A stretch of DNA of 64,000 nucleotides from positions 124,001 through 188,000 of the forward strand of contig NZ_JNYD01000001.1 of assembly GCF_000717175.1 (NCBI RefSeq), given 5' to 3'. The stretch comes from Pseudonocardia autotrophica. Lineage in GTDB: Bacteria > Actinomycetota > Actinomycetes > Mycobacteriales > Pseudonocardiaceae. The translations under genes were made by a program, and so were the position numbers. The notes under the pieces were generated by a model. That model did no database searches. It worked only from the letters and a program-made list of their open reading frames with translations, and was not told where the DNA came from. The first letter of the stretch is position 1. Every line of letters begins with the position of its first letter. Positions 41,515-49,931 of this stretch are shown piece after piece.

Positions 41515-42779
41515 CCGCCGCAGCCGACCGGCCGGTCCCGCCCGTGCTCGGCGGGGCCGCGGTCCCCGACGGGCTGCTGGCCCGGGCGCACGCCGCGGCC
41601 GCGGAGCTGGCGCGGCGGGATGTGCGGGAGGGTGGCCGGGTCGCCCTGGAGGGGAGCGGCGACCTCCTCGCCTGGTTCCTCGGCGCGGACCTGCTGGGCG
41701 CCGCGACCCTGGTCATCGAGCCGCGCTGGACCGCCCGCGAACGGACGGCCGTGCTCGACGACGCGCGCCCCGACCTCGTCGTCCGGCCCACCGCGACGGA
41801 GCCGGGCCCCGCCACCACGCCCGCCGGCGACGGCCGCACCCCCTTCTACCTGCCCACCACCTCCGGCAGCAGCGGCCGCCCGACGGTGCTGCAGCGCTCG
41901 CGGGACTCGTGGCTGCGCAGCTTCGCCGCCCTCGGCCCCGTGCCCGGCCCGGTGCTGATCGCGGGCCCGCTGAGCTCGTCGCTCTTCCTCTTCGGGGCCC
42001 TGCACGCGCTCTGGTGCGGCGCCGAGCTCCGGCTCGGGCGGGCCGCGGACGCCCGCGCGGCCGCGACGACCCACGTCGTCCCGGCGATGCTCGCCGATCT
42101 CGTCGCCACCCAGGAGCGGGCCCCCGCGGAGTCCGCGCTCCGGACCGTCGTCTGCGGCGGGGCGCACCTCGGCGACGGCCTGCGCGCGCGGTTCCGGCAG
42201 GCCTTCCCCGCGGCCGAGCTCGTCGAGTACTACGGCTCGGCCGAGCACTCCCTGGTCGCGGTCCGGCGCGGCGACGGGCTGCGGCCGGTGCCGGGCGTCG
42301 ACCTCGACGTCCGGGACGGCACGCTCTGGGTCCGCTCGCCCCTCGCCGCCGACGGCGCCCTGCGCGCCGGTCGCCTCGAGCCCGCCGGGGCGTGGACCAC
42401 CGTCGGCGACCGCGTCGACCTCCACGACGGCCTGCTCACCGTGCACGGCCGCGGCTCCGCCGTGATCTCCAGCGGTGGCCGGCTCGTGGCCGCCGAGGAG
42501 GTGGAGACCGTGCTGCGCGAGGTCCCGGGCGTCGACGACGTCGTGGTCACCGGGACCCCGCACGCCCGCCTCGGCGCGCTGGTCACCGCCGTCGTCGAGG
42601 GGGAGCCTCCGCTGGCCGAGCTGCGCGCGGCGGCCCGCCACGCCCTCGAACCCGGCAAGCGGCCGCGGGTCTGGCTGCGGGCGAAGGCGTTGCCGCGCAC
42701 CGCCTCCGGCAAGCCCGCCCGGGCCGTGATCGCCGACGAGCTGGCCGCGGGGACCCTCGGCGCGGAGCGCCTCCGATGA
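41511..42779 (+). CDS. AMP-forming acyl-CoA ligase-like protein (short ANL enzyme)
   Basis: The 422-residue protein has the adenylate-forming motifs: P-loop YLPTTSGSSGRPTV (about 104-117), A5 VEYYGSAEHS, the TVGDRVDLHDG loop and the C-terminal catalytic Lys in LPRTASGKPAR. It is about 100 residues shorter than usual FadD proteins. It should activate a carboxylic acid through an acyl-AMP. Its position inside a biotin transport operon suggests biotin, a biotin fragment or pimelate-like acid as substrate, but this is inference. It overlaps both neighbours by four bases. Confidence 0.85.
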   Translation: MTAAADRPVPPVLGGAAVPDGLLARAHAAAAELARRDVREGGRVALEGSGDLLAWFLGADLLGAATLVIEPRWTARERTAVLDDARPDLVVRPTATEPGPATTPAGDGRTPFYLPTTSGSSGRPTVLQRSRDSWLRSFAALGPVPGPVLIAGPLSSSLFLFGALHALWCGAELRLGRAADARAAATTHVVPAMLADLVATQERAPAESALRTVVCGGAHLGDGLRARFRQAFPAAELVEYYGSAEHSLVAVRRGDGLRPVPGVDLDVRDGTLWVRSPLAADGALRAGRLEPAGAWTTVGDRVDLHDGLLTVHGRGSAVISSGGRLVAAEEVETVLREVPGVDDVVVTGTPHARLGALVTAVVEGEPPLAELRAAARHALEPGKRPRVWLRAKALPRTASGKPARAVIADELAAGTLGAERLR

Positions 42780-43930
42780 GCGCACCCGTGATCGCGCCGG
42801 TGATCGTCGCCGCCCGCCGCACCCCGATCGGCACCGCGGGCGGTGTGCTGCGCGACCTCGCCGCGGACGAGCTGGCCGCTCCCGTGCTCCGAACCGTGCT
42901 CGCGGACACCGGGCTCACCACCGTCGACGACGTCCTGCTCGGCAACGTCTTCGGCCCCGGCGGCAACACCGCCCGGGTGGCTGCCCTGCGCGCCGGCCTC
43001 GGCGCGGAGGTCCCCGGCCTCACCGTCGACCGGCAGTGCGCCAGCGGGCTCGCGGCGATCACTCTGGCCGCCACTCTTCTCGGGGCCGGGGAGGGCGAGG
43101 TGTACCTGGCGGGCGGCGTCGAGAGCGCGTCGACCGCCCCGCACCGCCTGTGGCGCACGGATCCGCCGGAGCCGTACACGCGGGCTCCCTTCGCGCCGGC
43201 CGAGTTCGGCGACCCGGAGATGGGGGAGGCCGCGGACCTCGTTGCGGCGGAGAACGGGATCTCCCGCGAGCGGCAGGACCGCTTCGCGCTGCGCAGCCAC
43301 GAGCGCGCGATGGCCGCCCAGGTCGCGGGCCGGTTCGACGACGAGCTGGTCGAGGTCGCCGGGGTCCGGCGCGACCAACGCCCCCGGGCGGGATTCACCG
43401 CCGCGCGGCTGGCGCGCTTCCGGCCCGCCTTCACGCCCGACGGCACGGCGACGGCGGCCAACTCGTGCGGCGTCAGCGACGGCGCCGCCGCGGTGCTGAT
43501 CGTGTCGGAGCGCGTGCGCCGCGAGCGGAACCTGCCCGGGTTGCGGCTGGTGGCGAGCGCGACCTCCGGCTGCGACCCGCGGCGGCTCGGGCTGGGCGTC
43601 GTCCCGGCCCTGCGCGAGGTGCTCGAGCACGGCACGCCGCAGGTCGTCGAGTTCACCGAGGCCTTCGCCGGGCAGGCGCTCGCCTGCCTCGACGCCGCCG
43701 GGCTCGACGAGGAGGCGGTCAACCCCGACGGCGGCGCCATCGCCCTCGGCCATCCCTGGGGCGCCTCGGGCGCGGTCCTGGTGGTGCGGCTGTTCACGCA
43801 GCTCGTGCGCCAGGGGCGGGGCGGGGCCGGGCTGTCCGCGCTGTCCGCGGGCGGCGGGCTGGGCGTCGCGGCCCTGTGGCAGGCCGTCGGGCCGGACGGG
43901 GAGCCGGTGCCGGCAGGGGGAGCGCGGTGA
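42776..43930 (+). CDS. Thiolase-like protein with altered catalytic residues
   Basis: The 384-residue thiolase-fold protein keeps the nucleophile Cys88 (VDRQCASGLAA) and His326 (ALGHPWGASG). The C-terminal acid/base cysteine of the CxGG motif is Ser357 (SALSAGGGLGV), and the NEAFA asparagine is Thr294 (FTEAFAGQA). Normal thiolysis or Claisen condensation may therefore be impaired or changed. It is the third gene of the biotin transport operon, overlapping both neighbours by four bases. It might work with the ligase on a CoA-activated biotin-related acid. Confidence 0.85.
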   Translation: MSAPVIAPVIVAARRTPIGTAGGVLRDLAADELAAPVLRTVLADTGLTTVDDVLLGNVFGPGGNTARVAALRAGLGAEVPGLTVDRQCASGLAAITLAATLLGAGEGEVYLAGGVESASTAPHRLWRTDPPEPYTRAPFAPAEFGDPEMGEAADLVAAENGISRERQDRFALRSHERAMAAQVAGRFDDELVEVAGVRRDQRPRAGFTAARLARFRPAFTPDGTATAANSCGVSDGAAAVLIVSERVRRERNLPGLRLVASATSGCDPRRLGLGVVPALREVLEHGTPQVVEFTEAFAGQALACLDAAGLDEEAVNPDGGAIALGHPWGASGAVLVVRLFTQLVRQGRGGAGLSALSAGGGLGVAALWQAVGPDGEPVPAGGAR

Positions 43931-44604
43931 TCACGTTCGAGGGCGTCGGGCACCGCTACGAGGAGCGGGTGGTGCTGGAGGAGGTCGACCTCGCGCTCCC
44001 GGAGCGGCGGATCGGCTTCGTCGGCGCCAACGGCTCGGGCAAGTCCACGCTGGCGCGCATGGTCAACGGGCTGGTCCTGCCGAGCGAGGGCCAGGTGCTG
44101 GTCGACGGCCTCGACCCGGCCGAGAAGGGCCCCGCGGTGCGCCGCCGGGTCGGGTTCGTGTTCACCAACCCGGACAGCCAGATCGTGATGCCGACGGCGG
44201 GCGAGGACGTCGCGTTCTCGTTGCGCCGCAGCGGGTTGTCGCGGTCGGAGCGCGCCCGCCGGGCCGCCGAGGTGCTCGCTGCGCACGGCCTCGAGGGCTA
44301 CGCCGACCATCCCGCGCACCAGCTCTCCGGTGGCCAGAAGCAGCTGCTCGCGCTGTGCGGGATGCTCGCCCTGGATCCCGACGTCCTGGTCTGCGACGAG
44401 CCGACGACCCTGCTCGACCTGCGCAACACCCGCCGGTTCGCCGAGATCGTCGCCGGGCTGCGGCAGCAGGTGCTGCTGGTGACCCACGACCTCGACCTGC
44501 TGGCGGACTTCGACCGGGTCGTGGTGCTCGACGAGGGCCGGGTCGTGGCCGACGACGAGCCGGAGCCCGCGATCCGGCACTACCGGAAGCTGTGCGACAC
44601 ATGA
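43927..44604 (+). CDS. bioM: ECF transporter ATPase, BioM-like
   Basis: The 225-residue ABC ATPase has Walker A GANGSGKST, Q-loop NPDSQIVMPT typical of ECF ATPases, signature HQLSGGQKQLLAL, Walker B VLVCDEPTTLLD and switch His in VTHDLDLL. Only one ATPase is encoded, as in BioMNY systems, where BioM forms a homodimer. It powers biotin uptake with BioN and BioY. Start GTG 43927 overlaps the thiolase stop. Confidence 0.9.
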   Translation: MITFEGVGHRYEERVVLEEVDLALPERRIGFVGANGSGKSTLARMVNGLVLPSEGQVLVDGLDPAEKGPAVRRRVGFVFTNPDSQIVMPTAGEDVAFSLRRSGLSRSERARRAAEVLAAHGLEGYADHPAHQLSGGQKQLLALCGMLALDPDVLVCDEPTTLLDLRNTRRFAEIVAGLRQQVLLVTHDLDLLADFDRVVVLDEGRVVADDEPEPAIRHYRKLCDT

Positions 44605-45278
44605 CCCCGCTCGGCCTCTACTCGCCCGGGGACAGCCCGCTGCACCGCGCGCCGGCCGGGCCGAAGCTGCTCGTGCTGCTGGCGCTCGTGACGGCGGTCG
44701 TGCTCGTCGGCTCGCCGGTCTGGCTCGGCGGCGCCTGCGCGCTCGTCGCCGCCGGGTACTCGGTCGCGCGGATCCCGGCGCACCGGATCCTGCCGCTGGT
44801 GCGCACCCTGCTCCTGCTCGCCGTGCTGGTCGGGGCGTTGCAGGTGTGGCTGCTCGGCTGGCGCCCCGCGCTCGTCACGGTCCTGCGGCTCTCGGCCTCC
44901 CTCGCCGCGGCGGGCCTGTTCACCTTGACCACCCGCATCGACGCCGTGGTCGCGACGGTCGAGCGCGTGCTCGGCCCGCTGCGCCGGATCGGGGTGCGGC
45001 CGGACCGGCTCGGGCTGCTCGTCGGACTGACGGTGCAGGCCGTCACCACGTTGTCCGGCATCGCCGGGTCGGTGCGCGAGGCCGCCCGGGCGCGCGGGGC
45101 GGAGCGGTCGCCGACGGCGTTCGCGGTGCCCTTCGTCGTGCGCACCCTCCGGCACGCCGACGAGCTGGGCGAGGCGCTGGCCGCCCGCGGGATCGGCGAC
45201 GAGGCGGATGATCCCGCCGACCACGAGCTTCCCGACACCGCGTCCGGACGGGGCCGGCGCGACCGTCGGGTGCCGTAA
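44601..45278 (+). CDS. bioN: ECF transporter transmembrane protein, BioN-like
   Basis: The 225-residue EcfT-type protein has about five hydrophobic segments. It has the two coupling-helix motifs with Ala-Arg-Gly that contact the ATPases: SVREAARARGAE (about 157-168) and GEALAARGIG (about 190-199). It links BioM to BioY in the membrane. The start overlaps the bioM stop by four bases. It is the last tightly coupled gene of the operon; the next gene follows after 64 bases containing an ACC-rich stretch. Confidence 0.9.
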   Translation: MTPLGLYSPGDSPLHRAPAGPKLLVLLALVTAVVLVGSPVWLGGACALVAAGYSVARIPAHRILPLVRTLLLLAVLVGALQVWLLGWRPALVTVLRLSASLAAAGLFTLTTRIDAVVATVERVLGPLRRIGVRPDRLGLLVGLTVQAVTTLSGIAGSVREAARARGAERSPTAFAVPFVVRTLRHADELGEALAARGIGDEADDPADHELPDTASGRGRRDRRVP

Positions 45279-45342
45279 CGTCCCGAACCGCGCCACCACC
45301 ACGACGACCGTCACCACCACCATCGCGACCCAGGAGCCGCCC

Positions 45343-46287
45343 GTGCCGCAGCCAGTGTCCGGGCGCGATCCCGCGCCCGGTACCCCGCCCGGTGCCCCGC
45401 CCGACGCCCCGGCCTGGTTCCGGGCCGCCCTCGCCGCGGAGCCCGAGACGGGCGCGGTCGAGGTCGACGGCGCCGCGGTCGCCTTCCGGGCGTGGGGCCC
45501 GCCCGGCGAGGGCGTGCTGCTGATCCACGGCGGGGCCGCGCACGCGCGCTGGTGGGACCACCTGGGGCCGCTGCTCGTCGAGCCCGAGGGTCGGAGGGTG
45601 GTCGCCATGGACCTCTCCGGGCACGGCGACTCCGGCCGGCGCGAGCGCTACACGCTGCAGCAGTGGGCCGGGGAGGCGCTCGCGGTGGCGGACGCCGCCG
45701 GCCTCGCCCCGCTGCCGGTGATCCTGGGCCACAGCATGGGCGGCATGGTCGCGCTGATCGCCGCTCAGGAGTTCGGCGACCGGCTGGGCGGTGCCGTCGC
45801 GATCGACACCCCGGTGCGCGAGATGCCGCCGGAGGACAAGGCCGCCCGGCAGCGCCGGGCCTTCGGGCCGCTCCGCGTCTATGCCGAGCGGGAGCGCGCG
45901 ATCCGGCACTTCCGGACCGTGCCGCCGCAGGACGGCGAGCCGTACGTGCTGGCGCACATCGCCGAGCACTCGCTGCGCGCGGTCGAGGGCGGGTGGTCGT
46001 GGAAGTTCGACCCGCGGGTGTTCGCCCGCAACCCGCTGACCCCGGACGACCTCGACATCCCCGGCTGCCGGGTCGCGCTGTTCCGCGCCGAGCACGGGCT
46101 GATGCCGAAGCACATGGGCGAGATGGTGAGCGACCGGCTCGGCCGCGGCGTCCCCGTCGTCGAGATCCCGGCCGCGGCGCACCACGTGATGATCGACTCA
46201 CCGATCGCACTGGTCACCGGCCTGCGTACGCTGCTGGCCGACTGGCGGCACTCCCGAGCCGCGACCCCCGGGGAGGTTCACGCATGA
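45343..46287 (+). CDS. Alpha/beta hydrolase
   Basis: The 314-residue protein is an alpha/beta hydrolase with oxyanion motif LLIHGGAAHARWWDHL, nucleophile Ser in LGHSMGGM, and candidate His in AAAHHVMIDSP. I chose GTG 45343, with CAGGAG at six bases; the longer frame reads through a threonine-rich low-complexity leader. The substrate is unknown. It overlaps the thioesterase start by four bases and may be a continuation of the biotin operon. Confidence 0.85.
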   Translation: MPQPVSGRDPAPGTPPGAPPDAPAWFRAALAAEPETGAVEVDGAAVAFRAWGPPGEGVLLIHGGAAHARWWDHLGPLLVEPEGRRVVAMDLSGHGDSGRRERYTLQQWAGEALAVADAAGLAPLPVILGHSMGGMVALIAAQEFGDRLGGAVAIDTPVREMPPEDKAARQRRAFGPLRVYAERERAIRHFRTVPPQDGEPYVLAHIAEHSLRAVEGGWSWKFDPRVFARNPLTPDDLDIPGCRVALFRAEHGLMPKHMGEMVSDRLGRGVPVVEIPAAAHHVMIDSPIALVTGLRTLLADWRHSRAATPGEVHA

Positions 46288-47078
46288 CGGCGACCGAGTC
46301 GCGCCGCACCCAGCCCACGCTCCGCGACCTGCTGGAGCTCGAGCGGATCGACCGCGACCTGTTCCGCGCGTGCACGGTCTTCGAGGAGGACTACGCGCTG
46401 TTCGGCGGGCAGGTCGCCGCGCAGGCGCTGCTCGCGGCCGGGCGCACGGTGCCCGACGACCGCGCGCCGCACTCGTTGCACGGCTACTACCTGCGCGGCG
46501 GGCACGCCTCCCGGCCCACGGTCTTCCAGGTGCACCGGGACCGCGACGGCCGCTCGTTCACCGCGCGCCGGGTCGTCGCGATCCAGGACGGCGAGGTGAT
46601 CTTCAACATGGCGGCGTCGTTCGCGGTGCCGCAGGACGGCCCCGACACGTCCGTCGACCCCCTCCCGGAGGCGCCCGACCCCGACACGCTGTCCGGTGCG
46701 CCGGTGCCGCGCGTGTTCGGCTTCGAGGGCCGCACCGTGCGCGCGCACCCGGGCGCCCGGAGCTACCCGGTCCGCTACTGGACCCGGTGCACCGAGCCGC
46801 TGCCGGAGGACCCGCTGGTGCACGCCTCGGCGCTCACCTACATCTCGGACATGTTCGGCGCGTTCCCGCCGGTCGACGGGGGCGTGCCGGGCCCGAGCCT
46901 GGACCACGCGATCTGGTTCCACCGGCCCGTGCGGGCCGACGAGTGGATGCTGATCGACCTCGTGCCGCGCAGCGCCGCGGGCGGGCGCAACTGGTACACG
47001 GGCACGCTCCACGACCGGACCGGCCGGCACGTCGCCAGCCTCACCCAGGAGTGCCTGTTCCGGGCACCCCGGTCCTGA
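46284..47078 (+). CDS. Acyl-CoA thioesterase II (TesB-like)
   Basis: The 264-residue double-hotdog protein has the TesB signatures FEEDYALFGGQVAAQALLAA, PHSLHGYYLRGG, FTARRVVAIQDGEVIFNMAA and SLDHAIWFHRP. It hydrolyses acyl-CoA to free acid and CoA in the cytosol. The ATG overlaps the preceding hydrolase stop. With the ligase, thiolase and hydrolase upstream, it adds to a local set of CoA-thioester enzymes. A hairpin follows the gene. Confidence 0.88.
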   Translation: MTATESRRTQPTLRDLLELERIDRDLFRACTVFEEDYALFGGQVAAQALLAAGRTVPDDRAPHSLHGYYLRGGHASRPTVFQVHRDRDGRSFTARRVVAIQDGEVIFNMAASFAVPQDGPDTSVDPLPEAPDPDTLSGAPVPRVFGFEGRTVRAHPGARSYPVRYWTRCTEPLPEDPLVHASALTYISDMFGAFPPVDGGVPGPSLDHAIWFHRPVRADEWMLIDLVPRSAAGGRNWYTGTLHDRTGRHVASLTQECLFRAPRS

Positions 47079-47103
47079 ACACGCCCCTCGAGGAGGGCAC
47101 GAC

Positions 47104-47134
47104 GGCGGCGGTCCGCAGCCCCGGGACCGCCGCC
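47104..47134. terminator. Hairpin terminator after tesB-like gene
   Basis: GGCGGCGGTCC and GGACCGCCGCC form a perfect 11-bp stem with a 9-base loop, 25 bases past the thioesterase stop and before the opposing bldD 3' end. Confidence 0.65.
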
Positions 47135-47229
47135 TCCGGATCGTTCCCCGCCGACCTGGTCACGGTGCCGCGCGCCCTTCCCCGGTGCGCGGTCCCGTGC
47201 GGAGCGGGTGACCCGATGCCGTCGTGCCC

Positions 47230-47721
47230 CTACTCGACCCGGTGCGACGGCCGCGCCTCCGGCGGCAGCACGCCCCAGTCGATGAGCTGGTCGGTCAGCT
47301 CGCCCGGGGTCATGTCGTAGATGATCGCCAGCGAGCGCAGGTCCTCGGCGCGGATGGAGAGGACCTTGCCGTTGTAGTCGCCGCGCTGGGACTGGATCGC
47401 GGCGGCGTAGCGGGCCAGCGGGCCCACCTTGTCCGCGGGCAGCTGCTGGAGCCGCTCGAGGTTGATGACGATCTTCGTGGCCGGCTCGGAGCCGGAGGGG
47501 ACACGGCCCTCGGGCAGCAGCTCGGCCACCGGGACCCCGTAGAAGTCGGCCAGCTCGGCGAGCTTCTGGACGGTGACCGCGCGGTCGCCGCGCTCGTACG
47601 AGCCGACGACCACCGCCTTCCAGCGGCCCCCGGACTTCTGTTCGACGCCGTGCAGCGACAGCCCCTGTTGCTGCCGGATGGCCCGGAGCTTGCTCCCGAG
47701 GGCCTTGGCGTAGTCGCCCAT
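47230..47721 (-). CDS. bldD: Developmental regulator BldD, c-di-GMP-responsive
   Basis: The 163-residue protein aligns strongly with Streptomyces BldD. Residues 1-70 are the XRE-type DNA-binding domain (LGSKLRAIRQQQGLSLHGVE, RWKAVVVGSYERGDRAVTVQ). The C-terminal domain keeps the c-di-GMP signature RGD-x8-RxxD: Arg113-Gly-Asp115 and Arg124-x2-Asp127. In Streptomyces, BldD bound to a c-di-GMP tetramer represses sporulation genes. The ATG at 47721 has GGAG nine bases upstream. Neighbouring pyrR is the same as in Streptomyces, supporting orthology. Confidence 0.95.
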   Translation of the reverse strand: MGDYAKALGSKLRAIRQQQGLSLHGVEQKSGGRWKAVVVGSYERGDRAVTVQKLAELADFYGVPVAELLPEGRVPSGSEPATKIVINLERLQQLPADKVGPLARYAAAIQSQRGDYNGKVLSIRAEDLRSLAIIYDMTPGELTDQLIDWGVLPPEARPSHRVE

Positions 47722-47898
47722 GTGGCGATCTCCTCATTCCTGGTCTTCTCGGCCGTCGTGGGCCGAAAGTGGACCTCGTACCGCTGAGTGGTGAGTGGGT
47801 GGTGCTGAGCGCCGACGCGCTCCGGTGGTGCTCGCTGGTCTCGTCGTGGGACGAGGTCGGTGTCGCCGCCGCGGCGGCCACCCTCGCCACTGTCGATC

Positions 47899-47913
47899 AA
47901 TACGCAGAGTAAT
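47899..47913. promoter_or_regulatory. Putative BldD box upstream of bldD
   Basis: AATACGCAGAGTAAT fits the Streptomyces BldD consensus nTnACnCWGnGTnAn at all but one defined position. On the minus strand it contains TACTCT, a TANNNT -10 box, about 180 bases before the bldD start. Autorepression is known for Streptomyces bldD. Confidence 0.6.
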
Positions 47914-48266
47914 CATGCGCCGGTGTCGCGTCGCAGGTCAAGCCGGGTGGCCCCGGACGGGTGCCAGGTGAGGCTTTCCCACCCGATCGAACGACGGTTC
48001 GTCCCCCGACGGCGGTATCAATCGGGCAGTCCGCCCGCCCGGCCGCGACGCCCCGCGAGCGTTGGGACGCATGGTGAACGTGTGGGTGTGGCCCTGCGTG
48101 ACGGTACGGGCCGTGCCCGTCGCCGCGTGTCCGGGCGCGGTGCGCGGGCGGCCCGACGGGGACCGCTGCGTTGCCCGATCGTGACGCCCCCGTGACCTGG
48201 CGGAGCCGTCCCGCGGACGTGACGGACGGCGCTCCCGCCCGGGCGCGACGGAGACCCGCCGCTTGC

Positions 48267-48272
48267 TAACCT
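48267..48272 (+). promoter_or_regulatory. -10 box of the pyr operon
   Basis: TAACCT fits TANNNT and lies 61 bases before the pyrR start, giving a short leader that contains the PyrR-binding hairpin. I see no convincing -35. Confidence 0.5.
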
Positions 48273-48293
48273 CGGGCACCGACAGTCCTTTAA

Positions 48294-48312
48294 CCCCGTC
48301 CCGTGAGGCGGG
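48294..48312 (+). promoter_or_regulatory. PyrR-binding RNA hairpin, translational operator
   Basis: TCCCGTGAGGC (48299-48309) exactly fits the PyrR-binding loop consensus UCCNGNGAGGY and is flanked by CCCG/CGGG that can pair. AAAGGAG, the pyrR Shine-Dalgarno sequence, follows at once. This layout matches the PyrR-dependent translational repression shown in Mycobacterium smegmatis rather than an attenuator. Confidence 0.8.
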
Positions 48313-48327
48313 AAAGGAGAGCACCTC

Positions 48328-48990
48328 GTGGCGAACGATCGCCGCGGGGACGTCGGCGAGGGGCAACCCCCTGCCCGCGAGCTGCTGAGCAGCGCCGACG
48401 TCGCCCGCACCATCGCGCGCATCGCGCACCAGATCATCGAGAAGACGGCGTTCGGGCCCGGCAACACCGCCGACCTCGTGCTCCTGGGCATCCCCACCCG
48501 CGGGGCCGTGCTGGCCCGCAGGCTCGCCGCCGCGATCACGGAGTTCACCGGCGTCGCCCCGGCCGTCGGCTCGATCGACGCGACCCTCTACCGGGACGAC
48601 CTGCGCCGCGGCCCGGCCCGCGCGCTCGTCGACACCGCGGTGCCGGAGGGCGGGATCGACGGCAAGCTCGTCGTCCTGGTCGACGACGTCCTCATGTCCG
48701 GCCGCACCACCCGCGCCGCGCTCGACGCGCTGAGCGACGAGGGCCGCCCGCGCGCGGTGCAGCTGGCCGTGCTGGTCGACCGCGGCCACCGCGAGCTGCC
48801 GATCCGGGCCGACTACGTGGGCAAGAACGTGCCGACCTCGCGCGCGGAGAAGATCCTGGTCCGGCTCACCGAGTCGGACGATCGGGACGGGGTGCTGATC
48901 GAGCGGCCGGAGGCGAAGCCCGCGGAGCCGACCGTCGGCGCGGCGGCGAAGCCCGCGGAGCCGACCGTCGACCGGGAGGAGCGCGGGTGA
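48328..48990 (+). CDS. pyrR: Bifunctional pyr operon regulator / uracil phosphoribosyltransferase
   Basis: The 220-residue protein has the PRPP motif [17 protein letters not shown] and the PyrR segments [13 protein letters not shown] and ATLYRDDLR. With UMP bound it binds pyr leader RNA. The C-terminus is longer than usual and repeats AKPAEPTV twice, a low-complexity tail. GTG 48328 follows AAAGGAG. Its stop overlaps the pyrB start (GTGA). Confidence 0.95.
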   Translation: MANDRRGDVGEGQPPARELLSSADVARTIARIAHQIIEKTAFGPGNTADLVLLGIPTRGAVLARRLAAAITEFTGVAPAVGSIDATLYRDDLRRGPARALVDTAVPEGGIDGKLVVLVDDVLMSGRTTRAALDALSDEGRPRAVQLAVLVDRGHRELPIRADYVGKNVPTSRAEKILVRLTESDDRDGVLIERPEAKPAEPTVGAAAKPAEPTVDREERG

Positions 48991-49931
48991 AGCACCTGCT
49001 CTCGATCGCGGACCTGGACGCGGCCACCGCGACCGGCCTGCTGGACACCGCGAGCAGGCTCAAGGACACGCTGCTGGGCCGGGAGGTCCGCAAGCTGCCC
49101 ACGCTGCGCGGCCGCACCGTCGTCACGCTGTTCTACGAGGACTCCACCCGCACCCGGGTGTCCTTCGAGATCGCCGGCAAGTGGATGAGCGCGGACACGA
49201 TCAACGTCAGCGCCAAGGGCTCGTCGGTGTCGAAGGGCGAGTCGCTGCGGGACACCTCGCTGACGATCTCGGCGATGGGCGCGGACTGCGTGATCGTCCG
49301 GCACCCGGCCTCCGGTGCGGCGCACCGGATCGCCGGGTGGGCCGACAAGGACGCCGGCACGACGGGCACCCACACCTCGATCGTCAACGCGGGCGACGGC
49401 ACGCACGAGCACCCCACGCAGGCGCTGCTCGACGCGGCCACCCTGCGGGAGCGGCTCGGCTCGGTCGCGGGCCGGCGGATCGGGATCGTCGGCGACGTCC
49501 TGCACTCCCGGGTCGCGCGGTCCAACGTGCTGCTGCTCTCCACGCTGGGCGCCGAGGTCGTGCTGATCGCCCCGCCCACGCTGCTGCCGACGGGCGTCGC
49601 GGAGTGGCCCTGCCGGGTCGCCCACCACCTCGACGCCGAGCTCCCCGCGCTCGACGCGGTGATGATGCTGCGCGTGCAGGCCGAGCGGATGCACGGCGGC
49701 TTCTTCCCGAGCGCCCGCGAGTACTCGATCGCCTACGGGCTCAACGAGCGCCGGCTCGCCCTGCTGCCCGAGGGCGCGCCCGTGCTGCACCCCGGCCCGA
49801 TGGTGCGCGGCATGGAGATCGCGCCCGCCGTGGCCGACGCCCCCAACGCCGCGGTCCTCGCCCAGGTGCGCAACGGCGTGCACGTGCGGATGGCCGTCCT
49901 CTACCACCTGCTGGCCGGAGCGCCCGAATGA
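48987..49931 (+). CDS. pyrB: Aspartate carbamoyltransferase catalytic subunit
   Basis: The 314-residue protein joins carbamoyl phosphate and aspartate. The carbamoyl-phosphate loop is [15 protein letters not shown]; other landmarks are [14 protein letters not shown] and [13 protein letters not shown]. No regulatory pyrI gene is present. It starts with GTG overlapping pyrR and ends in an ATGA overlap with pyrC. Confidence 0.96.
   Translation: MKHLLSIADLDAATATGLLDTASRLKDTLLGREVRKLPTLRGRTVVTLFYEDSTRTRVSFEIAGKWMSADTINVSAKGSSVSKGESLRDTSLTISAMGADCVIVRHPASGAAHRIAGWADKDAGTTGTHTSIVNAGDGTHEHPTQALLDAATLRERLGSVAGRRIGIVGDVLHSRVARSNVLLLSTLGAEVVLIAPPTLLPTGVAEWPCRVAHHLDAELPALDAVMMLRVQAERMHGGFFPSAREYSIAYGLNERRLALLPEGAPVLHPGPMVRGMEIAPAVADAPNAAVLAQVRNGVHVRMAVLYHLLAGAPE

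Larger units (their letters stand above)
47722..48327. other. Intergenic region bldD-pyrR (606 bases)
   Basis: No protein gene is supported here. On the bldD side it holds a BldD-like box; on the pyrR side it holds a TAACCT -10 box and a PyrR-binding hairpin. The central 47930-48260 is GC-rich with no clear structure. Confidence 0.6.

Noticed and set aside
47860..48195. 111-codon frame between bldD and pyrR
   Set aside because: It is Arg/Pro/Ser-rich, has no ribosome binding site and overlaps the probable BldD box.
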